A stretch of 64,000 nt of DNA from Paralithodes platypus (GCA_032716605.1 CM064509.1:41220938-41284937), one strand, 5' to 3'; positions 33,426 through 45,520 are shown, numbered from the stretch's first letter. Numbers and translations: made by a program. The notes: a model not told the origin generated them from the sequence alone.

Positions 33426-34565
33426 CAAGCAAACTAGTTGCACATATATTAACATACGGAGTTAGTAAATTGGGAGGTTCAGGACGTTCTGGTAGATTCT
33501 GAATGAATAGAGAAACTACAATTCAAGTTAAAGTATTCTATTCAAACTACTGTAATTGAATTTTGAAATGATAATTAAAGCATAACACTGCACATTAAAC
33601 AATATTAATTAATACAAAAAAATAAACAAAATTGAAACTTGACAAGATATTAACAATACAGTAGTACAAAACACAATCACAAAATATAGTGGTATCAGGT
33701 AACTACAGTACAATGAACTGTACTGGCAGTATCCTTGTAGGGCTGGGAATCTCCAACACTCACCTCATCTACATTATCATATCTGCCATAGTCAAATGGA
33801 TTGATTTATATAATGGACATTCCTCACAAGCTCACATGGTTTAACCAGGTTAATTATCAGGCCTTATTTCAACCAATTTAAACTGTGCACATATACTAAT
33901 TGTTTTGATTTATTGGTGTGATATGTACTTGGTGTTGTAGGTATCACATGAAAACTGTAATACCATTGTCTGTATCATACATTTGGCAACACATAGCTGC
34001 TCTCAAAATACTGGTCTAGTGATCATTTGTGATACCCACTTCAGGCTGTTAGCTAATAGTAGGTTAATCTAGCCTAAGTTATGACAAGGGGTTGAGTTGG
34101 CAACAACATTTTGGAATACACTGAAGATTAACATTTGATGAGACTGTTAAAGGGAACACTGAGAGTTAACAGTGTGGATGTGGATTAAATAGCATCCAAG
34201 AGTGACACAGCCTAGCATTCCTGAGGTACTGAGTCCTCTGGGGTTCACCCCTTCACCTGTGTCACACAACCTATTATAACACACCATTTAAACAATCACA
34301 GACTCATAGTACAATTTGAGCTGTAGACAAAACCAATTTCCTAAAGAATGTGGTGGATTGTGTTCTTTTATTTCATAAATTTAATTCTAGTAAGCGTTGT
34401 TTCCACATAGCAATTTTTATAAGTTAATTTGACTTTATATTGTCTTTGTCCCAGTTTTGGTTTGTTTAGTTTGCAAGTTTTACATTTTAATTATTAGATT
34501 ATCCAATATTATGACTGTTCTGAATTTGATAGCCCAAAATTCTGCTAAATCAAATTAAACTATGG
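33426..34565. other. AT-rich non-coding DNA with dispersed repeat
   Basis: 34350-34494 is the second copy of the dispersed repeat described at 14240-14396. The rest contains no recognised feature. Confidence 0.5.
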
Positions 34566-34842
34566 AATCAATTAAAGTATGTGAGCATGTATAGTAGCAG
34601 AGCCCAATACTGTCCATCAGTACAATTAAAGTATGTGAGCATGTATAGTAGCAGAGCCCAATAATGTCCATCAGTACAATTAAAGTATGTGAGCATGTAT
34701 AGTAGCAGAGCCCAATAATGTCCATCAGTACAATTAAAGTATGTGAGCATGTATAGTAGCAGAGCCCAATAATGTCCATCAGTACAATTAAAGTATGTGA
34801 GCATGTATAGTAGCAGAGCCCAATAATGTCCATCAGTACAAT
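34566..34842. repeat. 54-bp tandem repeat, five copies
   Basis: The unit caattaaagtatgtgagcat ... cagagcccaataatgtccat is repeated about five times almost unchanged. Because 54 is a multiple of three it keeps frames open on the minus strand (18-residue repeat), but composition and context give no support for a gene. Confidence 0.9.
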
Positions 34843-34910
34843 TGGTTGTGTAACACCGGGTATAACTATGACTGTGATGTATTAGAAACATGTGGGTTAA
34901 ACACCCTTCA

Positions 34911-34940
34911 ATACACACACACACACACACACACACACAC
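34911..34940. repeat. (CA)n microsatellite
   Basis: About 14 CA dinucleotides after caata. Confidence 0.9.
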
Positions 34941-34990
34941 TCAACAACTCCACACAGTTGAACCATTTGTCATTATGAATAAGTATACAG

Positions 34991-35637
34991 TAGGTAGCGC
35001 TAACAAACTTGACAATAAGTATAGGTAGCGCTAACAAACTTGACAATAAGTATAAGTAGCGCTAACAAACTTGACAATAAGTATAGGTAGCGCTAACAAA
35101 CTTGACAATAAGTTAAGTAGCGCTAACAAACTTGACAATAAGTATAGGTAGCGCTAACAAACTTGACAATAAGTATAAGTAGCGCTAACAAACTTGACAA
35201 TAAGTATAAGTAGCGCTAACAAACTTGACAATAAGTATAGGTAGCGCTAACAAACTTGACAATAAGTATAAGTAGCGCTAACAAACTTGACAATAAGTAT
35301 AAGTAGCGCTAACAAACTTGACAATAAGTATAAGTAGCGCTAACAAACTTGACAATAAGTATAAGTAGCGCTAACAAACTTGACAATAAGTATAGGTAGC
35401 GCTAACAAACTTGACAATAAGTATAAGTAGCGCTAACAAACTTGACAATAAGTATAAGTAGCGCTAACAAACTTGACAATAAGTATAAGTAGCGCTAACA
35501 AACTTGACAATAAGTATAGGTAGCGCTAACAAACTTGACAATAAGTATAAGTAGCGCTAACAAACTTGACAATAAGTATAGGTAGCGCTAACAAACTTGA
35601 CAATAAGTATAGGTAGCGCTAACAAACTTGACAATAA
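34991..35637. repeat. 31-bp minisatellite, about 21 copies
   Basis: The unit taggtagcgctaacaaactt plus gacaataagta is repeated head to tail about 21 times, with only G/A variation at one site and one shortened copy. The last unit is also the outer end of the left arm of the foldback element at 35608-35821, whose right arm carries a single inverted copy (ttgtcaagttcgttgtacta). There are no spacers between units, so it is not a CRISPR-type array. Confidence 0.92.
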
Positions 35638-35821
35638 TCTTGACCCCTTAACTTCTTATAACTCAAAATGAATGAAAGCAATCGGGCTGACGTTTCTATC
35701 ATTAGGGAAGAGTCCACCAGGAAATAGGTGTGGCTATTTACAGCCAGTTTGCTGAAGGCCCTTTTGAGTTACGTAGAGGACAGGAATCAAGATTATTGTC
35801 AAGTTCGTTGTACTACCTATA
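35608..35821. mobile_element. Foldback/MITE whose left end grew into the minisatellite
   Basis: The arms are about 60 bp: tataggtagcgctaac...aacttgacaataatcttga...taactcaaaa against ttttgagtta...tcaagattattgtcaagtt...tacctata. The centre is 35669-35761. The outer end of the left arm is the minisatellite unit, whereas the right arm has one copy only. Confidence 0.8.
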
Positions 35822-36596
35822 ACAACATTAATTAACAATTTGGACAATATGGTAAACCATTTCAATCAGATAATGTCAATTTGAGTTACTGATATACTTT
35901 AGCTACCGACTGACAATTTGATCTAACTTTAGGAAATAAGGTCAGAGCGTTAGTTGATTTAGTTTGTAACCCGATGACATTAAAAGGATCTTACTAAGGA
36001 GAAATTAAATTGTATGCAGGTAGCCAAAATATATTAAAATTGAAGATATCTGAGTAAAGGTAATGAGATGACTTTGGAGTTGAATTATAATACAGTATTG
36101 TAATATGGACTACAATAGGCATTATATGGTTACCCAAAATGTTACTATTACAGTATATGAACTTTTTCTATTAGGTGTTTGAGAGCCATAATGATATCAA
36201 GTTGAAGAGTTGTCTATATCTCTACTAGTGGGAACTACAATACATTGTGGACTAAACAGCTGCACCGAGTTGCACTACCAACACAAATATGCCAGCAACA
36301 CTAACAAATATAACAATACTAATGCTTGTAATAATACTGTCATAACAAGAGACCAAAATCATGAGCCACTTTTACTCTCGCTCCATCTCAACTGACTACA
36401 AATTAAATCCACATTAATAAAATCATTGATGATGATTTGGGGGGCATAAAAAATAATAAATGACGAACATTCTTTTTCTATATTTTTCAGGACAAAATGG
36501 GTGACTTCAAACCACCAGGTGTCATCCTCAGCACTAGATTATTTTAACAGGTATTTTTTTCTGATTTCTAAAATGGAGTCTACAAGTTTACATTCC
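35822..36596. other. AT-rich non-coding DNA
   Basis: No gene or repeat recognised. Confidence 0.5.
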
Positions 36597-36843
36597 ACCA
36601 AGTTGTTGTTGTTGTTGTTGTTGTTCCCCAAGCTGCCTGGCCGAACAGCCCAAAGGCCCAGAGTAAGGCCAAGGCCATAAACGAGCGCCCCCACAGAACC
36701 CTCCCTGCCGACCACAATAAAGCCTGGGTGACCGAAGCCACTCCATGGCGGGGAGCTGAGAGGGTGCGTAAACGCCCGGGAAACCAAAGCCCCACCCAGG
36801 GCCCTGTGCCCCTCAGCAATTATGAAGAGAAAGTTGAGGGGTT
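36597..36843 (-). mobile_element. AAC-tailed SINE-like element, family S, 5'-truncated (reversed)
   Basis: Starts on the plus strand with (GTT)n and ccccaagctgcctggccgaa, and ends near gaagagaaagttgagggg. This corresponds to the last ~245 bp of the family. The 5' truncation is typical of LINE-driven insertion. Confidence 0.85.
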
Positions 36844-36951
36844 ATGCTGTTTATGTTAACTGGTGGCCAAGACTCTCTAAGTGTCATCCTTACCTTCATC
36901 TAGTGGATGCGGTTCCATGTGTTGCTTAACCACCATGCACTCCCTTCTTAA

Positions 36952-37166
36952 CCCATACTGTACCAGCGACGGCCTTTTTGTTATATTCTGGAAACTATTA
37001 GGCGATTATATTCAGCTTAAGAAGGATGTCTACTAAATAAAAGGCTACAGATTATCTCAAATAATCCTTTTAGCTACCGTCTATCCTTCCTAAGCTAAAT
37101 AAAATGATAAAATTGTCTAAATATAGCTAGAATAAAATAAAAAGGACGTCGCCGGTACAGTAGGGG
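36952..37166. mobile_element. TTAA MITE family, copy 1
   Basis: A 215-bp element with inverted ends cccatactgtaccagcgacg / cgtcgccggtacagtagggg. TTAA precedes it (36948-36951) and TTAT follows. The interior tattaggcgattatattcag...gctaaataaaatgataaaat is shared with the other copies at 38790, 45001, 49304 and 50484. TTAA targets are characteristic of piggyBac elements. Confidence 0.75.
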
Positions 37167-37170
37167 TTAT

Positions 37171-38785
37171 ATAGCTGGGCTAGGGTGGGTGCCTTGTTTT
37201 ATCTGGGACTTCAGTGTTGGAATACATTATGACAGGTCCAAATGGATGAAAATAAGATCACTGCTGGTGGATATCATTCTCCACAAAACTTGTACTGTAT
37301 GCCATAAAGTTATGGAATTTAAACTTGGAGACTGACAATGCCAGAAATTGGAAAACATAGCTGTTAGCATGATATTATGAGTGAGGTAACATCTGGTCGA
37401 TTGAAAGCTCTTAAAAGTCTGCTCTAAAAATATTAATATGTTTGGCAGGCAATTCAGTTATGTTGAGTTTCTAAAATAAATTATGTTCCTTGTTTGTGAT
37501 ATTGGTTGACCGAGATCGACGAGAGTATAAACGTGGTACAACTTCAGCACGTCTACACTAGAAAGCACGAGAGCAGAATATGGAAACAAAAAGCAGCATG
37601 AGATCCAACACCTTTTAGAGTCCTGACGGGGGTATAAGAGCATGCACACCCTACAACCTTACATACTAGGTATACCCTTAAGTCTATATTGCACAAAAAT
37701 TATGTTGTAAATTACAATGGTGGGAGCTGACTGAGACTCCAACTTATAAGAGTACATCTACTTACTGATGTCTTGCTACCATACAACACCTAAACTATTT
37801 ACATCAGCCAAACATATTCAGTGAGGTAAAATGCTTCTATACTGCTGTAAGATCAGTCTGGATAATAAGCAGTCACCTATTTTATACTTTAATCTTAAAA
37901 TTATTATATAGCAATTATAATACAGTTGCCAGTTAATTATCTAGCTTTTTAACCAGCATGCATGTTTGTCTTCCATGTCATTAGTTTTCTCATAAACAAA
38001 TGTTTTTGGTGAGATAAATTTGCAGATTTTTTGTTTTGTTTTATAAGTTCAACAAAGTTAATATGATTCCTTACATCTCCCTTACTTAATGTAGGGAAAA
38101 CATAGAGAGCATGACAAAAATATAAATAAATGTACATCCCAAGCCAGCTTGTAATGATAATTCTAAGCCATTTATATACTTAAGCTATACTGTATCAGCA
38201 TTACGGTATATTACTGTACAGTAATATTCCTTAACCTAAGATTTGTCTGCATTCAAATCAGTACATGAAAATATTAAAGCTAACATGAATAATATTATTT
38301 AATGCTTAGTCTATTTCTCATTTGCAATTTGTAGGCTACATTAGAAAAACTTGTCTTTTTTTAAAGATTGGCCAAGGCTGGAGATAATATAAAACTTATT
38401 GGAAGGGAGAAGTTGTGTTAAAATACTACTACTACTAATAATAATAGTTCTTAAAGCTGGCCAGCTAAGGCTAGCCCAATGAGGCCAATTAAGCATATTT
38501 CCATTGGGGTCCTGTACTATATATTATCGCAGGTAAAGACTCAGTGCTTGTGAAAAAACTTTAATGCTTCAAGCATGGGCAAGATCCTAGGACCTTCTGG
38601 GTGGACATCAAAGATGCTAGTGACTACACCAGTGAGCCGCTGTTGACAGTGAAGCCTTGGTGTTAAGTGGTGCCAATACAATACAATACATTACAGCAGA
38701 GTACTGTGCTGCTACTGTTCAGGGTCACTGTTACTATCTTTATATCTCTATCACAATCTAGATCAAGGTTCACCAACTTGTAAGG
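37171..38785. other. AT-rich non-coding DNA
   Basis: No coding support. A short ACT/AAT microsatellite is at 38425-38447. Confidence 0.5.
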
Positions 38786-38789
38786 TTAA

Positions 38790-38993
38790 CCCTTTCAGTA
38801 CCGCTGCTGGCCTTTTAACTTTACTCTGGCTACTATTAGACAATTTTATTCATCTTAAAAAGGGCCTCCAGCAATTAACTGGTTTCGAACTATGTCACAA
38901 CCATTTTAACTACCATAGATACTTCTTAAGCTGCACAAGATTGTCTAAACATAGCTAGAATTATATTAAAAAAATGTGGCCGGTACAGAAAAC
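38790..38993. mobile_element. TTAA MITE family, copy 2
   Basis: The left end ccctttcagtaccgctgctg follows TTAA (38786-38789). The right end gtggccggtacagaaaa is diverged and its TTAA is lost. The interior matches copies 1 and 4. Confidence 0.65.
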
Positions 38994-39439
38994 TTGCACA
39001 GGTCTCTCTCCCACTAGATGTCTAAGACAGACAACCTGCTAACATAATTTGTCTTTACAATTCGCTCACTATTGCAATGTAAAACAGAAGCAAAACTCCT
39101 ACCCTTTATATGTGAAGGAGGTTGAAGCCGTGCCCACGTTGATGAGCCCCAGGCCTTAGGTGTGTGTACCTTGGCATCTACCACTATGTCTTTTGCTGTT
39201 ATTGTCCAGGATTATTAATAAATTACCTGTCTCACTTATGCAGATGACTTCTATGGGAGCATTTAACAAGTAATTGAAATAACTAATGTTTACAAGAACA
39301 TATGATACCATAGAATTTACTGAACATGAAGATAAATGTATTAACTTTAGATTCTTAGAATCATTACACTATGTTAGCACTATTGAAACTGCTGATGTGG
39401 AGAACTGGCATTTATGACAATAAAAATGCAAGTTTTTAA

Positions 39440-39515
39440 TAATCATCATCTCTGACGTCTTGCTATCTCCATGGAAACTAAAAGATGGCTATGGCAAAAA
39501 TGTTCCGAGGCTAGA
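39440..39515 (-). repeat. GAT-tailed repeat end, copy 1
   Basis: aatcatcatctctgacgtct and ggaaactaaaagatggctat match the segment at 42270-42360, both beginning with an ATC run. It looks like the reversed 3' end of a SINE with a (GAT)n tail. Confidence 0.5.
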
Positions 39516-39803
39516 AAATAGAAAAATGGGGATTGGGCCAGAGTAAATACTGTAGATAGATAGATAGATAGACAATTTTCAAAGTTGACTAGTGTAGAAG
39601 GTATTAGGTGGCAAGTAGGCTACAGTACTGATGATACAGTATTTTCATACAAGCCTACTGAAAGGTGGCAAGTAGTGACAGGACTGATTTCACTGACTGT
39701 AATGTACAGAACTTACAAAGGAGTTCAACCTGCACCCTAGGACTTTATTTTTTATATTTTTTTCCGAACAGTTGAAATTACACAGTTATTATTTTTGGTT
39801 ATA

Positions 39804-40326
39804 CAGTAAACCCTCTCTACGTCGGACCTCTTGAGGTCAGAAACCCGTACTAGCCGGATTTGCATTGGCCTGTCGGACAAGTCCTACCATTTGCCGGACT
39901 TTTCTGAGATTTTTCCGACAGTCTCTAACAGTGTCGGACGACGCTCTCAGGTTTAGAAAAACTAAGGGCAAATGTCCGTCACAACCCTCAAATTCCGTCA
40001 TCTGATATCTCTTATTTTTCCATGATTTGTCCAACAGTGTCGGACAACGTGCTCACTTTTCTGGAAACTAAGGGTAAATGTCTGTCAAAACCGGGAATCT
40101 AAGGTACGAATAGGGTAGTCTCCGTTTTTTTATGTTGACGCGAACTTCCCTCGAGGTCGGAATTTTTCCGTAGTCTCCGTTTTCATGGTTGACTCAGACC
40201 TCCACTCGTGAGGTCAGGTTTTTCCTCTTTCAGGTCATACACAAGCCGGAATTCAGACATCTTGGAAAATTGGACATTTCGGAAGTGGCCATCCCCCAAT
40301 TAGTCCGACTTGGAGAGGGTTTACTG
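39804..40326. mobile_element. pogo/Tigger-like non-autonomous transposon
   Basis: Ends cagtaaaccctctctacgtc and gacttggagagggtttactg are inverted copies bordered by TA (39802-39803 and 40327-40328). The form 'CAGTAAACCCTC' with TA is that of pogo/Tigger elements of the Tc1/mariner superfamily. At 523 bp with no transposase it is non-autonomous. The minus-strand reading frame inside it has no recognised similarity. Confidence 0.78.
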
Positions 40327-40328
40327 TA

Positions 40329-41292
40329 GTTGATTGAATGTAGATGGCTTATGTCATCACAGCTTCCCTCACCTCAACCTTGGCCCATCTATGGTTCATA
40401 ATTCGTTGATAATTTAACTGGTAAGCCAGAAACTAATACTGTCTTCTTACCTTACACAGTTAGAAAGATATTGTACATACATAAACAGATCATGGTCATG
40501 TTGATTAAAAGTTTGACAGTCTTGGAATAAGTTACATCAGTCCTCCTGCTATGACTAGTCCACTATTGTATTTTAAAAATATAACATTAAAATAATTGTA
40601 TGACAACAATGTACTGTAATGTACCAGTAAGTGATAATAATATCTTGGGTTCACTAATTCACTGTTAATATTGGTCATACACAAGCAGGACTGATACAAC
40701 TTATTTCACTGATTGTACAATACACATTAACCTAGCATTATCACCTAATTTAGGCCTAAATAAAGTTTTCCATTGTTTTTACGTCATATAAATCTACTGC
40801 AGCATAACAAAACAGTATGGAAGTTTAATCAAATTAATCAACTCTTTTACTGCGGCCGACATACGCACAAGACCTATGTAAAAAAATCTGTTTACTGCGG
40901 GCAATGTTGCCATACAATTTGGTCTATTATCACTGCATGTTGGTATTACTGAACGAACAGTCTCCGCTGTTACCACATGTAAGATACAACTCCAGGCTCC
41001 CCTCCCACAAGTCATTCAGTGTGCCACGAGGCTTCCTAGAGAGCAGGTCTGTGTGCTTGCAAGAGGTGCTTTGGAACCTGATTTTGATTAGTTCTTTTGC
41101 ATTTATCTTGTATCGTCCCAGTTTTGGTTTGTTTATTTTACAAGTTTTACATTATAAATACAAACATAAACAGGCCTACTTTTATGTGTATTTGTGAGAG
41201 CTACATACCAGCAATGAAAGGTTTATTTTATTTTACAGGCCGTAACTGAGTAAATAAATACATACATAACTCATACTGTCTTGCAAACAAAT
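40329..41292. other. AT-rich non-coding DNA
   Basis: Contains a short piece of the dispersed repeat (tcgtcccagttttggtttgt near 41115). No gene seen. Confidence 0.5.
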
Positions 41293-42269
41293 TACACTCA
41301 ACCCTCCGTTATCGCGGGTTTGGTTATAGCGTTTCACCGTTATCGCGCATACCTTAAAAACTTAAATACCTTGACGTCAGAGTGAGGTGGGGTTCTCATT
41401 GGCTGTTTTTTCTGTTCTTATATTTATTAATCATGTATCATACAGTGGAGCACCGAAAACAAGAGCAATAATAATGAAAGACTCGACATCAAACTAGAAA
41501 ACACAAACAAACAAGTGAATCCAATGAATCCGAAATTATAAAAATCAGAGCGTCATTTGCGCATTTTACGGCCGCCATCTTTGATGTCGTCAACATAAGC
41601 CAGACGCTTCTAAGTCCACCCGCCTTTTACTTGCTTATTTGTGCCTGAACCTCTTATCTCTCGCGTTTATTATGACCTCTAGTGCATTCAGTGATAGGGA
41701 TGGTGGGCTTGGTGGTAATGATGTAGGAATTGAAAGCCCGAGACCATCAAAACACAGTCAAGTCAAGTGCCGTGCCTGACGAAAGCCACGGAAACGACGA
41801 TGGCTTAGACTAGACCTAGCCGCCTAGGCTATGCTAAATATGATTATGTTTTCAAATAAATTCTATGTGGTAAGTAATATCCTCATATGTATTTTTAAAT
41901 ATTTTCAATATATATTTATTGGATGTAGGCTTATTTAACCCTTGTCTAGTGGGGTGTTTTGGGCTATTTTGGGCATATTCAGGCCCTCCTGAATGATCAA
42001 TCAAGTATCTGCATGAAAAAAAATGTATTCAGAAAAAAACTAGGCACTAAAAGCTTCAAAATGAGACCAGAACGAGCTACGTAGCACTCGTGGTTCTCAT
42101 GCAGTGGTGCCACCAACATGGGAGTTTAGCGTATAGCGGTATATTTTTCCCAGCTATGCTCACTACTGGCTACACTGCCGGCCTCTCGAGAACACAGGGA
42201 GCGTGAGTCAGTGGGTGGCGGTAAGCCCTGGGTGTCGGACGTGTGGCCTGCTGCGCTCCCGGCCATTTG

Positions 42270-42360
42270 CATTATCATCATCATCATCATCTCCGACGCC
42301 TTGCTTCCCCCTGGGAAACCCCCACTAGAGGATGGCCATGACAGAAACGTCTCCAAGCTA
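42270..42360 (-). repeat. GAT-tailed repeat end, copy 2
   Basis: An (ATC)n run followed by tccgacgccttgcttccccc and gaggatggccatgacagaaa matches 39440-39515. It is nested in the pogo-like element. Confidence 0.55.
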
Positions 42361-42445
42361 CTTTGTCAAGACATGCCTCCTTTGCCCGTGCCACAATGCC
42401 CCTTCCACTACGTGAAAGTTTTTCTTCATTTGCACTCAATTTTAA

Positions 42446-42523
42446 CCCTTTAAAAGCCTTAATAATGCTCCTAACTTACTGCAAATTGGTGCATGACTTA
42501 AGTCGAGCGCCGCTCTTTAAGGG
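42446..42523. mobile_element. Possible 78-bp TTAA-flanked mini-element
   Basis: ccctttaaaag and ctctttaaggg are inverted ends, each beside TTAA (42442-42445 and 42524-42527). At this size chance similarity cannot be excluded. Confidence 0.4.
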
Positions 42524-42698
42524 TTAAGGGGAGAAATGGGTACTTGGGTGACTGTTTGGACGAATCTGGTGGCGAAAAGTTGGGACCTGGGAACCAAATT
42601 ATTTTTCCCCATAAGTTATTAAGTTCCATTATCGCGATTCTCGTTATAGCGGCACTAATTAGGCAACAATTAGGCGCGATAACAGAGGGTTGAGTGTA

Positions 42699-43260
42699 CT
42701 TGCTTTAGTAACTATATTGTATAGAATTATCGCAAGTGAAAAATGACCAAACTGCCTATAATATGATGTTAAGTCCGGGACCGCCCATGCCGGCCCAACT
42801 CCCCAAACTGCCACCAACACTCTGGAGGCCACAGGGTATAATACGTCAAGCAACTAGATATTAATAGGGAGGTTTTGACCTAAATTTGTCAATGAGCATA
42901 GTCTTCCTTCGCTCGTTTCTCTACTTATAGCGCTAGGGCAAGTTATAGTAATTAATATTAAAATGTAAAAATTGCGGAACAAATTAACCAAAACAGGAAT
43001 ATAAAATATGAAGACAAAAGAACTTATCAAATACACTATATGAAAATGACACATTGAAGAATTAGCAAAATAATTATATGAAATAAAAGCACAAAACCAC
43101 CACATGTAGTAGAATAAACAAAAAATGGCCGAAATACCCCGCAGTGGCTCGTGTTTCCCCTATAGAAGTCTGCCGCAGCGAATGAGTTAATGAAGTCGTG
43201 CATAAATTTAAAATTAGTTTATACACACTCATAAAGAATGCATGTTACAATGTTCTCCCT
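42699..43260. other. AT-rich non-coding DNA
   Basis: 42955-43090 resembles 32700-32870 (dispersed repeat of unknown class). No gene seen. Confidence 0.45.
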
Positions 43261-43540
43261 CCAAAATACCGTACTCTCAGGCTTAACCTTCACAAATACC
43301 GTACTCTCAGGCTTAACCTTCACAAATACCGTACTCTCAGGCTTAACCTTCACAAATACCGTACTCTCAGGCTTAACCTTCACAAATACCGTACTCTCAG
43401 GCTTAACCTTCACAAATACCGTACTCTCAGGCTTAACCTTCACAAATACCGTACTCTCAGGCTTAACCTTCACAAATACCGTACTCTCAGGCTTAACCTT
43501 CACAAATACCGTACTCTCAGGCTTAACCTTCACAAATACT
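43261..43540. repeat. 30-bp minisatellite, nine copies
   Basis: The unit accgtactctcaggcttaac plus cttcacaaat is repeated nine times nearly without variation. Frames on both strands stay open only because 30 is divisible by three. It lies directly beside a half copy of the foldback element found at 45864-46262. Confidence 0.93.
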
Positions 43541-43544
43541 ATTT

Positions 43545-43690
43545 CACCTTAAGGGAGCCCACCTCACTTTTTTTCTCTTTCTCTCCCTCTCTCTTTGGCT
43601 TGTATCCATTCGGCCCCATTCAGCCTACTGTTTTAAGACGTTTACCCCCATCCAGATGTCAATATTTTCCTGGCGAGCGGTAGCTCATAC
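43545..43690. mobile_element. Half copy of foldback family F
   Basis: ccttaagggagcccacctca, a CT-rich tract, ggcttgtatccattcggccc and tcaatattttcctggcgagc match the left arm of the element at 45864-46262. The second arm is missing. Confidence 0.75.
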
Positions 43691-44451
43691 TCAGGGCCAG
43701 ACAAAATTGATCACCAAGCCTTTATAATACAAATACAAAATGGTTTAACCTAACATACTTAAACTAATCTCTCCTATGAAGCATTACCATATTGCTAAGG
43801 TCAGTTCAAGTGTAGCTCATCAAACATAGATGAACAAGACATATACTTACCTTTATTATATTATTATATTATCATTATTATTATTAACAAATGTCCGTTT
43901 AATAGACAAATTGTAAAGCCTACTAAAAACCAATATTTAGCCAGATTTTTAAATATTTTTTTTATTAAAAAGTACTAAAGGACAATATTTGTGTGTAACA
44001 ACATATCAGATATTAAGCGTTGTTTCCACATAGCGATTTTGATTAGTTGTTTTGTCTTTTTACTGTGTTCGTATAAGTTTTGGTTTGTTTATTTTGCAAG
44101 ATTTACATTATCATTTTCCAGAACCATTTAACTCATGAATTGAGAAGATATGGGACTGAGTTGTGACAATCCTTCTGGAATACAGGATATCATTAGAAGC
44201 TATGAAATTTCTAAAATCTACCACAACTCAACCAATGTATGTAAAGACAGGAAATTTGCTTTGTGGATTCCTTGAATACTATTCTTGATACAGTATAAAA
44301 AAAAAAAAAAATGTAAATCACGGTTATTTAATCACAAGAGTATTGTCATTGGTGGGAACACTATCTTCCCTGTGTCGTAATTCACGGGTTAAGATGTTCA
44401 ATAAGAATCTAACAATAATAAATCGTAGGCTTGTAAATCATTCTTTAACTG
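43691..44451. other. AT-rich non-coding DNA
   Basis: 44020-44115 is a diverged copy of the dispersed repeat of 14240-14396; an A-run is at 44298-44311. No gene seen. Confidence 0.5.
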
Positions 44452-44600
44452 TCTTTGTGGCGCAATGCATAAGTGTGTTAATTTTCGGTGTTAGCATCCT
44501 GGGTTCGAATCCCCGGACTGCCACATGTGTTTGTTAGTTTCATTAATCGAGTTTAGGAGTAAAGGTGGAGAGAACATAATAATTGTGTCAAAGTAACCCC
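44452..44600 (+). mobile_element. tRNA-derived SINE, family A, copy 2
   Basis: tttgtggcgcaatgcataag head, box B ggttcgaatcc, body ttcattaatcgagtttagga. It is followed by a (TAA)n run at 44602-44660 that may be its expanded tail. Confidence 0.8.
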
Positions 44601-44601
<1 letters not shown>

Positions 44602-44659
<58 letters not shown>

Positions 44660-44660
44660 T
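44602..44660. repeat. (TAA)n microsatellite
   Basis: About 19 TAA triplets after the SINE, consistent with tail expansion. Confidence 0.9.
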
Positions 44661-45000
44661 GTACAGTAGTGTAAAAGTATGTAGTTAGTCCTACTGCTAC
44701 CAACAATGTAGCCTACTACTACTGTTGACTGACCTGGCTGTATTACTGGTACTATAAATCATTCAAACACCAAACACAAATAGACACAATATACAAAAAC
44801 ACACAAACAAATACAATTAGTTTTGAAACACCATCCTGAACAGTCAAAATATTGCATGTTGTAAATTTGATTGATAAATTCAACTTTAGATCAATATTTG
44901 ATTAAAGTAACATACATTTTGTCTTGATACATCAGTTCTTTCAAACAGATGATGGCAATATTTGTTGCAATATAGCTATCTCCATAGTAACCCTTTGAGT

Positions 45001-45252
45001 ACCAGTGACGTATGTTATATTATATTCTAGCTATATTTAAATGATATTATGCAGCTTGGGATAAATATGTGACTTTATATTGTCTTTGTCCCAGTTTTGG
45101 TTTGTTTAGTTTGCAAGTTTTACATTTTAATTAAAAGGGTTGGTTGAGATAGTTTGAAGCCTTATCATTGCTAGAGGTCCTTCCTAAGCTGAATACAATC
45201 GTATAATAGTCGCCAGAGTATGATGAAAGGGACGTCCCTGGTACTGAATGGG
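45001..45252. mobile_element. TTAA MITE family, copy 3, with internal insertion
   Basis: Left end ccctttgagtaccagtgacg; right end cgtccctggtactgaatggg followed by TTAA (45253-45256). The left flank is GTAA. About 67 bp of the dispersed repeat (tgactttatattgtctttgt to ttttaatt, 45070-45135) lies inside, which explains the extra length. Confidence 0.7.
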
Positions 45253-45323
45253 TTAATGTTTGGAAGGCCTCCTCAGAGTCAAGGGGATCAGTACATATTT
45301 TGAACCTTTGACACAGATCTTAT

Positions 45324-45455
45324 TGTCTTGATAGCGTGATGCATAAGTGCGCGGAATTTTGGTGTGAGTGTCCTAGGTTCGAGTCCTTGGAGTGCCACAT
45401 GTGTTTGTTGATTTCATTAATTGAGTTTAGAAGTGAAGTAAGTTAGTTATGTAGA
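45324..45455 (+). mobile_element. tRNA-derived SINE, family A, copy 3
   Basis: Diverged head tgatagcgtgatgcataagt, box B ggttcgagtcc, body ttcattaattgagtttagaa. Confidence 0.75.
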
Positions 45456-45461
45456 GCAGAT

Positions 45462-45520
45462 TAACCAGACCACTGAGCTCCATACGGAACTCTCATAGGT
45501 CTGGCCTAGAAGTGAAGCTG
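45462..45520. repeat. Fragment of a dispersed repeat (decapod-like SINE piece)
   Basis: ttaaccagaccactgagctc and ctctcataggtctggcc. Similar wording recurs at 47660-47700 and 47807-47860 (ccagaccac...gagctc, gcagggccgaaggatgaggc). This phrase resembles a repeat I recall as widespread in decapod genomes; that link is from memory and uncertain. Confidence 0.4.

Larger units (their letters stand above)
41295..42696. mobile_element. Larger pogo-like element, no transposase
   Basis: Ends cactcaaccctccgttatcg and cgataacagagggttgagtg are inverted and bordered by TA (41293-41294, 42697-42698). Subterminal sequence repeats the theme (gcgtttcaccgttatcgcg and ttatcgcgattctcgttatagcg). The 1.4-kb interior has no transposase and includes a GAT-tailed repeat (42270-42360) and a tiny TTAA-flanked inverted repeat (42446-42523). 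Confidence 0.78.

Noticed and set aside
34555..34966. Minus-strand reading frames with an 18-residue repeat
   Set aside because: Open only because the tandem unit is 54 bp; no other coding signs.
34991..35637. Regular 31-bp repeats resembling a CRISPR array
   Set aside because: Units are directly adjacent without unique spacers, and the context is eukaryotic transposon-rich DNA; it is a minisatellite.
41937..42527. TTAACCCTT ... AAGGGTTAA as ends of a larger TTAA element
   Set aside because: The same motif pair fits the smaller 42446-42523 element better, and the outer match is only 9 bp.
43198..43683. Plus- and minus-strand frames with 10-residue repeats
   Set aside because: Open in several frames because the unit is 30 bp; no start context or conserved domain.
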